Below, piece by piece: positions 30,291 to 38,784 of a DNA stretch of 38,927 bases (within the stretch, counting starts at the first letter, position 1; each line of letters opens with the position of its first letter). Position numbers and translations under genes: made by a program. Origin of the DNA: Candidatus Methanovirga procula (GTDB lineage: Archaea; Methanobacteriota; Methanobacteria; Methanobacteriales; Methanobacteriaceae); contig JAITGU010000176.1 in NCBI GenBank assembly GCA_031280375.1, forward strand, positions 1-38,927, written 5' to 3'. Below the pieces are notes generated by a model, which searched no databases, was not told the origin of the DNA, and worked only from the letters and a program-made list of their open reading frames with translations.

Positions 30291-30845
30291 ATGCTAGTTG
30301 AAAGTAATGATAAAGATGGTGCAGAAGTATATGAAATGATAATCAAACAAATACTTCAAGACCTCCAACTATCACCATCTATTAAAGATATGAAATCATT
30401 TGTTAATCCTAATGAAGTTGTTTTTATGATAGCTATAAAAATGGATAAAACATCAACTTCTATTAAATTAAATGAAGTTTCAAGTGTCATGTATGATAAA
30501 GAAGAGAATAAAACTACTATAAAAATATCTGATGAAAACTATCTTCCAAACATTCTTAAATTATTGTGGAGAGAATTTTCTCGAGACCAGCTTTATCAAC
30601 CAGATAGATACACAATTCTCCTTGATGATGATGTCACATTTCTCAAAGATTTGATTGTTTTCTCTCCAAAAGAAAATCTTAAAATGAGACTTATAGATGC
30701 AATATTCAGAATTATTCCAGAAGGATTTAGAGTTTTAAGAGAACTATCAAAAGATGATATTGTAGCTATTGTTGCCACCGATGAAATGCTTAAAGATGAG
30801 TGGATATTGAAGTGTCAAGAGCTTATAAATCAACTTAAAGATTAA
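30291..30845 (+). CDS. Methanogenesis marker protein 17
   Basis: 184 residues from ATG 30291 (MLVESNDKDGAEVYEM); a GTG at 30282 would add MIY. GTGAT just before the ATG may serve as ribosome-binding site. Recognised as marker 17, reported as a component of the purified MCR activation complex with McrC, Mmp3 and Mmp7. Conserved segments are VYEMIIKQILQDLQ, LPNILKLLWREFSRDQLYQP and IIPEGFRVLRELSKDDIVAI. It is the last gene of the 5-15-17 group; mmp3 and mmp7 are not downstream in this window. Confidence 0.85.
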   Translation: MLVESNDKDGAEVYEMIIKQILQDLQLSPSIKDMKSFVNPNEVVFMIAIKMDKTSTSIKLNEVSSVMYDKEENKTTIKISDENYLPNILKLLWREFSRDQLYQPDRYTILLDDDVTFLKDLIVFSPKENLKMRLIDAIFRIIPEGFRVLRELSKDDIVAIVATDEMLKDEWILKCQELINQLKD

Positions 30846-30950
30846 TTATTTCTTTTCGTTTAAATATTGTGTTTTGTTAATTTATTCCATGATTTTTTTG
30901 TTAAATTATTTGGAGTAAAGTTTATGTGGGTATGGTAATAAATATTAATC

Positions 30951-31215
30951 ATGAGTATAGAACATTTAAAATCAAGAAGTGATCTTTCATTAAATGAGAT
31001 TAATCAATTATTTTCACACGAGAAATAAAGACCGTGCAATATTTAAATTGAAAAATGGAGCAAATAATTTTCATAAATCTGTATTGTTGGACGACCTCTA
31101 ATCAGAAAAAAAAATGTTAACATGATACATCCTCAGTTGGCAGAAAAAACTATGTCCAACAATTATGAAATAAATAAAAATAGCAATATAATATTGATTA
31201 ATATGGATATGTGAA
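30951..31215 (+). pseudogene. Decayed short ORF, possibly transposase-derived
   Basis: A start at 30951 reads MSIEHLKSRSDLSLNEINQL, then FSHEK, and stops. A one-base shift continues KDRAIFKLKNGANNFHKSVL, then LDDL and stop. A further shift gives VGRPLIRKKNVNMIHPQLAE. The three frames join into one protein-like string with a helix-turn-helix flavour, so I read this as a frameshifted remnant. The link to transposases is weak. Confidence 0.35.
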
Positions 31216-31237
31216 TGTTGATTTAAAATTGTGGGCG

Positions 31238-31465
31238 ATGATTATGAGAACTCAGACTAAAATAGATGTAATATCTTTTTCTTTGCAGGATTAGGACAAG
31301 CTTACAATAAACAATTAGGTAAAGCAATAATTTTTGTAATAATAGAATCACTTTTATTAGAATTATTTAGAATACAATTGATTCATAAGAATTTTTTATT
31401 ACTAATTGGTATTATATTCTATGTATGATGCATATAAAAATTTTAAAAATAGAGAGCTTCTATAA
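31238..31465 (+). pseudogene. Frameshifted TM2-like small membrane protein
   Basis: ATG 31238 (or 31244) gives MIMRTQTKIDV. The reading then needs a frame change near 31272 to continue FFFAGLGQAYNKQLGKAIIF and a second hydrophobic helix (NFLLLIGIIFYV), and a second change near 31425 to end DAYKNFKNRELL. GLGQAYN with two helices and a D-A-Y ending resembles the small TM2/DUF5683-type proteins common in archaea. Two frameshifts in about 75 codons make it a pseudogene. Confidence 0.5.
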
Positions 31466-31567
31466 ACTTAATTTAAACATATATTGATATGATGTTTTGT
31501 TATTATTTTCATTTTTTCATTGAAAATTCGCATATTTTGTCTTAAGGCTAATTTCATCACTATTTTT

Positions 31568-31986
31568 AGGGATTTCCCTAATTTTTTCATAGCTACCGCT
31601 AAGCGGAACAAATTTCCTTTAGTAATCTTGGTAGTTGAATTATAGTTAAATGCTGTACATTCAATTTTTTAAAACGGAACCTTCGATTCCTAAGTTTCTC
31701 ATTTCATTCGAAACAAACGAGAAATCGAAAGATTTTTCTAAGTTGTCTTCGACAACAAACAGGAAAATCAAAGATTTTCCCTAAATTATTGCGAAATCGT
31801 AGATTTTGCAATTAGTTAGAAAAGCGAAGCTTTTCTAAATTTTAAAAGCAATAGGTTTTAAACTTAGGAAAATCGAAGATTTTCCGTGTGTTGCAAAATC
31901 ATAGATTTTGCACAGTCAGAAAAAATTTTTATTTTTTCTAAAATTTCTCGTTTCACTCGAAATAAAAAACGGAAATTAAAATTTCC
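31568..31986. repeat. Dense micro-hairpin array (C-NNN-G triloops)
   Basis: At least a dozen hairpins in 420 bases. They are AGGGA/TCCCT 31568; CCGC-TAA-GCGG 31596; GGAACC-TTC-GATTCC 31676; GAAATC-GAAA-GATTTT 31721; GTTGTC-TTC-GACAAC 31742; GGAAAATC-AAA 31762; an 10-bp GTA-loop stem 31789-31811; TTAGAAAAGC-GAA 31816-31838; GGAAAATC-GAA 31867; TGCAAAATC-ATA 31892; AGAAAAAAT-TTTT 31918; GGAAAT-TAAA-ATTTCC 31971. All triloops are closed by C:G. Many hairpins run into CTAAGTT or CTAAATT. Stem sequences differ. No ORF. Confidence 0.75.
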
Positions 31987-32363
31987 TAAATTTCCTTTGA
32001 AAATATTGATTAAAACTTTTTGATCAAACTTTTCTTACATTTAGGTAAGTTAGGAAACAAAATCCCCCTTTTTTTAAAATTTTGACTTTTAACCCTTGCG
32101 GCGAGTTTTTTTTGATGACCTGGATCTTGTTATGTAATTATGCATCCTTGATTCATACTCTCTTCCAGACTCTAATCCATAATTATACTATCATATTCAT
32201 TGAACAAAGACCATTAGTTTCCATAATTCCATCTTCCACCTCTTTGTCTTATTTTTATAAAAGTCATGAAAATATTGTTTTATATTTTTTATATTTTATT
32301 AATTTTTTATTTAATATTCAATATATAAATTAATACTTAATATAATTAAATTATTAAAATTAT

Positions 32364-32400
32364 ATTAAATTAATAAAGTTATAATTAAATTAATAAAGTT
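32364..32400. repeat. 17-nt direct repeat, 20-base period
   Basis: ATTAAATTAATAAAGTT at 32364-32380 and again at 32384-32400. It is low-complexity A/T sequence, so it is less informative than the other short tandem duplications. Confidence 0.6.
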
Positions 32401-32654
32401 GATATTTCAAAATAATATGATATAATAATATAATGCAAATTTAGTTCATAATTTAGTTTATAAAATTCAAAAATACTGTAAATCATAAAAATTAAATTTT
32501 AATTTCTAAACAATATAAAATATTTATAAAAATAAAATAATCAACAATTAAGGTAACAAACAACTTAACCATTAAGAATGAACAATTTAAGCAATATAAT
32601 AAATAATTAGAATAATGAACAATTTAAATAGTGAACAATAATTAATTAAAAAAT

Positions 32655-32684
32655 CTTATAAGTAGTTTTGTTTTTGGGATCAGT
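32655..32684 (+). promoter_or_regulatory. Possible promoter of the helicase-nuclease gene
   Basis: CTTATAAGTAG at about 32655 is the nearest TATA-like sequence. Start of transcription would fall almost at the ATG, giving a very short or no leader. GGGATC just before the ATG is a poor ribosome-binding site, consistent with leaderless translation. This is inference. Confidence 0.25.
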
Positions 32685-35600
32685 ATGGGAAAAGATATTA
32701 AAAAAGAGTTTAAAGACCTTAGAATGAATTTACTGGATTTAACTTCAAAAAACCCTCTTCTTAGTTTTAAACAAAGATCTAAATCTATTGAAATAGTTAA
32801 CAGCACACCTTCAAACATTTACAATTTTCTTATTCTACAACATAAAAAAATGTATTTCCTTCCAAATAAGAAAGAGCCTGAAAGACAAACTAAATCAAAG
32901 TTTTCATCCATTACTGAACCTATTAAAGAAGCTTTTGAACCTATTACTGAACAGTTAACAGAATTAAATAAATCTTTACAAATTGATGATTCTCTTAAAT
33001 CTGATTTAACTCCACGAGAATTACAGAAAAAGCTTTTTTATATAAATCAGTTATCTAAAACTATGATTCAAGAAAAAGGATACAATGTTCTTTATTTGGC
33101 TGCTGGATTTTTAGAGTGGAGTGATAGATATAAACCAGCAGATATTAAAAGAGCTCCTCTTGCTTTAATTCCTGTTGTTTTAGAGAGAAAATCTGTGGGA
33201 AAATCTTTTTCTGTTCAGTGGAATGGTGAGGATATAAAGACGAACATATCTCTTAAAGCTAAACTTAAAGAAGATGGATTGATTTTGCCTGATTTTAAAA
33301 TGAAGGGTTATATTGATTCAATTGAACATTACTTTTCAGATATTAAAAAGAGTTTATCAAAAGGAGGTAATGGTGTTTTATCTTCATGGAATATTAGTAA
33401 CGATGTTGCCCTTGGATTTTTTTCCTTTACTAAATTTGTAATGTACACGGATTTAGATCCTAATCTTGATTTAAAGAACAATGAACTTGTAGAAGCTATT
33501 TTCCGTCCTGACTCTAATAAAGATATAGAGTCTTTTAATAGTGAAGATATTGATAAGAAGTTATCCTACAAGGATTTATACAACGTTTTAGATGCTGATT
33601 CCTCACAGATAGCTGTTATTGAAGATGTTAAAGCTGGCCGTAATCTTGTTGTTGAAGGACCTCCTGGAACAGGGAAGTCACAGACTATTGTCAATTTAAT
33701 AGCTGAGCTGATTGGTTCAGGTAAAAGTGTTCTTTTTGTAAGTGAGAAGATGGCTGCTCTTGAAGTTGTTAAGAATAGATTGGAGAGTGTTGGTCTTGGT
33801 AAGTTCGTTCTTCAATTACACAGTCATAGAACAAGTCGTAGGAGTTTGTTAAAAGAGATTAAAAGAGGACTTAATCGTCGTGATTTAGACGATGATTTAG
33901 ATGTTGAACAAACGATAAGAAAGTTAGAATCACTGCGAAGTCAGTTGGATGAGTATGTTGAGGTTCTTCATGAGAAAAATTATGCCATTGAAATGTCTCC
34001 TTTTGAACTTTATGGTATGAAAGAAATAGCTAATGACCATTTTTCAAAAAAAGGTATGATAATTCCATTGGTGCCATTTGATTCTCCTGAGAATATTACT
34101 AAAAAAGATTTAGATAATATGGTTATTGAACTTGAGAACTTAGCAGAGTTACATCATACAATTGGCGAAAACAATCCTTGGACTACTTGTTCACCTAACA
34201 GTTTACTTCCTGGTGATTTAAGAGAAATTCAGCAGTTATTGATTGATAGTGAAAATTATTTAAACGAGTTCACGGTGCTTGGGGACAATTTAAATAAATC
34301 TTTTGGGATTAAGTTTGCGGATAATCTGGAAATTTTTGAAGAGATAAAAGAAGCTTTGGATATATTCAACGATGAAAAGGTTAAATTAATTGATAAAACT
34401 ATTTTAAGTAGTTCTCAATGGTTTAATAATGGTTCTTATGGATTAGATTTAATTAAGAAACTTGATGAATATCAGAAAACTCTTTTTGTAATGAACAAAT
34501 TCTATGCTTCCATAGAAAATGAAGACATAGATTTATTAATCAATGAATTCATGGATTATAATAGTAAAGGTGTTTTAAAACTCTTTAAAAAGAACAAGCC
34601 AATTAAAAAGAAGATATTATCTTTTTATAAGGATAAGTACAAAGGAAGCAATGATAAAAATATTTTAGAAGATCTCCAAGATGTTAACAGATTTCTTAGA
34701 ATTAAGAATGGTTTACATAATTTAGATGATGATGGAAAGAAATATTTTGGTGATTTATGGTATTTGGATGTTGATATTTCACAGTTAAAATCTGTTGCAA
34801 CTTGGGTTGATGGTTTTAACAAATTTTTAAAAGATGGTACTTATAATAAGTTGACAATTGAAAAATTATCTGATGATTTGAGTATTAATAATCATTGGGA
34901 ACTTAATGAGTATCTTGAAATTGGTGAGAAATTTTGTAATAGCTTAAAGAAATTAAAATCTAAATTAAATCCTAACATTAATTTAATATTTAAAAATAAT
35001 TTTGAGAATGTTCCATTAACTTTATGGAAGAAACAAGTAAATAAATGGAGTAGTGATCTTTCAAGATTACATATATGGTCACAATATCTTAATACTAAAA
35101 ATAGCTGTTTAGAAACATCATCTAAGATGTTTGTTAAGGTTATTGAAGATAAAAATCTTAAAAAGGAAGATGTCAAAAGTTTGATTTATGGAAATTTTGC
35201 TGATGTACTTTTACAATTAATTTTTTCAGAAAATCAATATCTATCATCATTTATAGGTGAACTACATGAAAATAAAATCAAAGACTTTAAAAAACTTGAC
35301 TTAAAAATCATTGAGTTAAACAGGAAAAGAATATATTATAAACTTAACAAGGAAATTCCAGAAATTTTTGGTAACACTACACATAAGGAATCCAAGATAT
35401 TGGCTGGTGAACTTACAAGAAAAAGAGGAAATATACCTCTTAGAACCCTGCTCAAAAAAACAGGAGTGATTATAAAACAGATAAAGCCTTGTTTTATGAT
35501 GAGTCCACTTTCAATTGCAGAGTTTTTGGATCCATCTAACAGTGACCTAAAGTTTGATGTTGTTGTATTTGATGAAGCGAGTCAAGTGAAACCAGAAGAT

Positions 35601-38600
35601 GCACTTGGAGCTTTTATGAGAGCTAAAACAGCTGTTGTAATTGGAGATACACAACAACTCCCTCCAACATCCTTTTTTGACCAGATGATTAGTTCAGAGT
35701 CTGATGATGAAATAGCTACTGCACTGGATATGGAAAGTATTCTTCATCTATGTAAACTATCATTTCCAGTTAGAATGTTAAAATGGCATTACAGAAGTAG
35801 ACACGAAACATTAATTAATTTATCCAACAAAGAATTTTATGATGGTGAATTATTAGTTTACCCATCAGCAACATATAATAATCCAGAATTAGGATTAAAG
35901 TTTAAATACAATCCAGATAACCCTTATCAAAGAGGAAAAAGTGCGACCAATAGAGGACAAGCTATTGAAGTAGTTGATGAAATATTCAAACACTTTAAGA
36001 AATATGGTACCAGGAAAAGTTTGGGAGTAGGAACATTCTCGGTTTCACAAATGAATGCTATACTTGAAGAACTTGAAATTAGAAGAAAAGAACATCCAGA
36101 ACTTGAACATTTATTTTCAGAGAAAAAAGAAGACAGATTCTTCGTTAAAAACCTTGAAACAATACAGGGTGATGAAAGAGATGTCATGTTAATAAGTATA
36201 GGTTATGGATTTGATGAATTAGGCAAATTATCGAGTAACTTCGGTCCTTTAAATCAAGATGGAGGGGAAAGAAGATTAAATGTTCTAATAACTCGTGCAA
36301 AAGAAAAATGTGTTGTATTCTCAAACTTCAAAGCCTATGATATGCACTTAGGAGTTAACACACCATTTGGTGTAGAAGCACTTAGAAATTTCTTAGAATA
36401 TGCTGAAAATGCATCTAAAGGTTTAATTCAGCATAAAGAAAACAGGAAACAGGAAACATTTGTTAATAGTGTTTACAATTTTCTTAAAAGTGAAGGATTT
36501 AAAGTTCATAAGAATGTTGGAGATTTCTTTAAAATAGATTTAGCTATTTTAGATGATGAAGATCCTGGCAAATATATTCTGGGTATTGAATGTGATGGAG
36601 AAAACTATGAATCGTCTAAAGTTGCAAGAGATAGGGATCGTCTTAGAGATCAAGTATTAAATGGTCTTGATTGGAATTTGTATCATCTTTGGTCAACAGA
36701 TTGGTATAGAAACAGAAATTTTGCCCAAACAAAACTTATTAATTCCATTGACAAAACTAAGGAAGAAATTAAGATTAAGGAAGAAGAAAGAATTAAAGAA
36801 GAAGGATTGTTTAAAGAAAAAGAAAGACTTGAGCAGGAAAAAAGATTTACAGAAATGAAACTTGAAGAGGAAGGGAGACTTGAAGAAGAAAAAAAATTTG
36901 AACAAGAGAAATTTGAGCAAGATGAACTTGAGGGAGAGCTTAAAGAAGAAACAGGCACTTTCGAAGGAATAATAAGTGTTGAGGAAGGAATAAGTGATTT
37001 TGAAGAAGAAATTGATATAGTTGAAGAACTTAAAGAAAAAGAGGAATTTGAAAATGAAAAAATAGCTATTGGAAATGAGAAAGTAGCTATTGAAATTGAA
37101 AAAATAAGCCTTGAAAATGAAGATATAGGTATTGAAGAAAAGAAAGAAGAGTTTGAAGAAAATAAAAATAATAATAAAAAAGATGATGAAGAAAATATTG
37201 ATACTAAATTTAAATTTAAAAAATCTTTAAAGGATTTTATTAATCCAAATAAAGATAATAATTCTAATAAAAGTAGTATTAATAATTGTAATAAAAATAA
37301 TAATAAAGAAAATAATGAATATAATCATAATTACGGTGATAATGAAATAAATAGTAATGAAAATAATAAGAATAAGAAAAATAGAAGAAGTTACTTTAGT
37401 TTCTTGAATAATAAAACTAATAATAAAACTAATGATTTAAATAAAGATTTTGATTCAATTAATGAAAATGATAGTAAAAATGATAAAAATCAATTGAGTG
37501 AAGATAATGATTATTTAGAGGAAATAATATCTAGTTTTGATGATAATGATAATGGAACTAAAGATTATTCTAATATAAAATCTGAAGACTTTATTGAAAA
37601 TAATGAATTTAATAGCAACAAGCAAAATCAAGATAATTATGAAGACTATTCAAATGATGATTATTTAAACGATGACGAGTATTACAACCTAACTGACCTT
37701 AGCAATCCTCTTAGTAAAAATGCTGTTATTAAAAATCAAAAGGACAATAACCCATTTAAGGCTTTATCAGGACTAAAAAACGAAGTTAAATACATAAAAA
37801 AAGCTTTGAAACAGATTGAAAACAAAACTCCAAGAGAGACAATTTCGCTCATCGATAGAACAGATGATGAACTTGAGGAAGATAATACTTATATTAATAA
37901 AAAAATAGATTATAAAGATTCAAATCTAATGAATAAAAATTCAACTATTAATGATGAGTGTTTAGATGATAGTAATGATAATACTTTAATTGATGATGAT
38001 TTTGAGATTAATAAAAATATAGAATTTAATCATGATGAATATTCCGATGAATTTTTAGAGGACATAATTAATAGAGTTGACACTCCATTTAATTTGGAGA
38101 ATCAGATGAAACATGTGGACGATACCATAATTCCTAAAAAATTAAAAGATATTAAAAATTCCATAGAACCATATAAGAAAACCAAGTTAAATATAAATAA
38201 AACCCTTGATGAATTTTATAGAACTCCTGATAAAGAAATTAATCATATGATCAATAAAATCGTTTTAACTGAAGGTCCTATACATATTAAAGAAGTAATT
38301 GGGAGAATGAAAGAGGGTTTAAATCTTAGTCGTGCTACTTCAAAATTTAAGAATAAGGTTAATGAATCTATTAAAAATAGTGAGAACGCAGGACTAATCT
38401 TTGTCGATGATGATTTTCTATTTTCGACGAAAGAAGCCACTATTCAGGTTAGAAAACGTAAAAAACCTAATATAGACTTAATCTCAGATGTTGAAATTGA
38501 AGAAAATATTCGGATGATTTTAGAGAAGAATAACACTTTAAAGAATAAGGATTTAATTAAGCAGGTAGCTAAAAATTTTGGTTTTAAGTCAGCGACAAAG

Positions 38601-38693
38601 AAAACAAGTTTAAAGGTTGCTCATGTTATTGACTATTTACTTGCTAAAAAAGCTTTATTGGCTGAAGATGATGTATTAAAATGGAATAATTAA
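32685..38693 (+). CDS. DUF4011-SF1 helicase-PD-(D/E)XK nuclease-DUF3320 protein, probable anti-phage defence
   Basis: 2002 residues. The DUF4011 head is FKDLRMNLLDLTSKNPLLSF (about 10-260). The SF1 helicase has Walker A GPPGTGKSQT at 325-334, Walker B DEAS at 963-966, GDTQQLPPTSF at 987, WHYRSRHE at 1034, QGDERD at 1161 and LNVLITRAKEK near 1200. A Vsr/MTES_1575-like nuclease (about 1240-1345) has D1285, E1302-C-D-G, then RDRLRDQVLNGLDWNLYHLW. A Glu/Lys coiled coil (about 1360-1430), an Asn/Asp-rich segment (about 1490-1770) and a C-terminal DUF3320/winged-helix part (about 1840-2002) follow. The domain set resembles the single-gene Hhe defence protein. It is flanked by hairpin arrays; function is inferred. 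Confidence 0.85.
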   Translation: MGKDIKKEFKDLRMNLLDLTSKNPLLSFKQRSKSIEIVNSTPSNIYNFLILQHKKMYFLPNKKEPERQTKSKFSSITEPIKEAFEPITEQLTELNKSLQIDDSLKSDLTPRELQKKLFYINQLSKTMIQEKGYNVLYLAAGFLEWSDRYKPADIKRAPLALIPVVLERKSVGKSFSVQWNGEDIKTNISLKAKLKEDGLILPDFKMKGYIDSIEHYFSDIKKSLSKGGNGVLSSWNISNDVALGFFSFTKFVMYTDLDPNLDLKNNELVEAIFRPDSNKDIESFNSEDIDKKLSYKDLYNVLDADSSQIAVIEDVKAGRNLVVEGPPGTGKSQTIVNLIAELIGSGKSVLFVSEKMAALEVVKNRLESVGLGKFVLQLHSHRTSRRSLLKEIKRGLNRRDLDDDLDVEQTIRKLESLRSQLDEYVEVLHEKNYAIEMSPFELYGMKEIANDHFSKKGMIIPLVPFDSPENITKKDLDNMVIELENLAELHHTIGENNPWTTCSPNSLLPGDLREIQQLLIDSENYLNEFTVLGDNLNKSFGIKFADNLEIFEEIKEALDIFNDEKVKLIDKTILSSSQWFNNGSYGLDLIKKLDEYQKTLFVMNKFYASIENEDIDLLINEFMDYNSKGVLKLFKKNKPIKKKILSFYKDKYKGSNDKNILEDLQDVNRFLRIKNGLHNLDDDGKKYFGDLWYLDVDISQLKSVATWVDGFNKFLKDGTYNKLTIEKLSDDLSINNHWELNEYLEIGEKFCNSLKKLKSKLNPNINLIFKNNFENVPLTLWKKQVNKWSSDLSRLHIWSQYLNTKNSCLETSSKMFVKVIEDKNLKKEDVKSLIYGNFADVLLQLIFSENQYLSSFIGELHENKIKDFKKLDLKIIELNRKRIYYKLNKEIPEIFGNTTHKESKILAGELTRKRGNIPLRTLLKKTGVIIKQIKPCFMMSPLSIAEFLDPSNSDLKFDVVVFDEASQVKPEDALGAFMRAKTAVVIGDTQQLPPTSFFDQMISSESDDEIATALDMESILHLCKLSFPVRMLKWHYRSRHETLINLSNKEFYDGELLVYPSATYNNPELGLKFKYNPDNPYQRGKSATNRGQAIEVVDEIFKHFKKYGTRKSLGVGTFSVSQMNAILEELEIRRKEHPELEHLFSEKKEDRFFVKNLETIQGDERDVMLISIGYGFDELGKLSSNFGPLNQDGGERRLNVLITRAKEKCVVFSNFKAYDMHLGVNTPFGVEALRNFLEYAENASKGLIQHKENRKQETFVNSVYNFLKSEGFKVHKNVGDFFKIDLAILDDEDPGKYILGIECDGENYESSKVARDRDRLRDQVLNGLDWNLYHLWSTDWYRNRNFAQTKLINSIDKTKEEIKIKEEERIKEEGLFKEKERLEQEKRFTEMKLEEEGRLEEEKKFEQEKFEQDELEGELKEETGTFEGIISVEEGISDFEEEIDIVEELKEKEEFENEKIAIGNEKVAIEIEKISLENEDIGIEEKKEEFEENKNNNKKDDEENIDTKFKFKKSLKDFINPNKDNNSNKSSINNCNKNNNKENNEYNHNYGDNEINSNENNKNKKNRRSYFSFLNNKTNNKTNDLNKDFDSINENDSKNDKNQLSEDNDYLEEIISSFDDNDNGTKDYSNIKSEDFIENNEFNSNKQNQDNYEDYSNDDYLNDDEYYNLTDLSNPLSKNAVIKNQKDNNPFKALSGLKNEVKYIKKALKQIENKTPRETISLIDRTDDELEEDNTYINKKIDYKDSNLMNKNSTINDECLDDSNDNTLIDDDFEINKNIEFNHDEYSDEFLEDIINRVDTPFNLENQMKHVDDTIIPKKLKDIKNSIEPYKKTKLNINKTLDEFYRTPDKEINHMINKIVLTEGPIHIKEVIGRMKEGLNLSRATSKFKNKVNESIKNSENAGLIFVDDDFLFSTKEATIQVRKRKKPNIDLISDVEIEENIRMILEKNNTLKNKDLIKQVAKNFGFKSATKKTSLKVAHVIDYLLAKKALLAEDDVLKWNN

Positions 38694-38784
38694 ATAGTTT
38701 TAAAAAGGTTATAATAATCTTTAAATTAAAATTTGAATATATTGTTTCTCTTATTTATTAACATCATAATATTTTTATTATTTA

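Larger units (their letters stand above)
30846..32684. other. 1.8-kb gene-poor region between marker 17 and the helicase gene
   Basis: Contains decayed ORFs (30951-31215, 31238-31465), a dense micro-hairpin array (31568-31986) with a looser tail to about 32090, a 17-base direct repeat with 20-base period (32364-32400), and A/T-only sequence before the helicase gene. A TTG-initiated 83-codon frame at 32082-32333 is not convincing. No stable RNA gene was seen. Confidence 0.6.

Noticed and set aside
31789-31811. Hairpins of the array as tRNA or other structured RNA gene arms
   Set aside because: No cloverleaf spacing, no TTCGA T-loop context or CCA-proximal acceptor pairing. The stems do not combine into one longer fold.
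31568-31986. CRISPR array
   Set aside because: The repeated units are palindromes of differing sequence at irregular spacing, without a constant direct repeat and unique spacers, and no cas genes are present.
32082-32333. 83-codon TTG-initiated plus-strand frame downstream of the hairpin array
   Set aside because: No ribosome-binding site, a weak start and an A/T-skewed second half. No recognisable family on this strand. The slightly higher G/C of 32080-32220 may reflect a remnant on either strand, which I could not assign.
36683-36958. Ser/Phe-rich minus-strand frames opposite the helicase coiled coil
   Set aside because: They are the antisense of Glu/Lys-rich codons (GAA/AAG to TTC/CTT) and simply mirror that composition.
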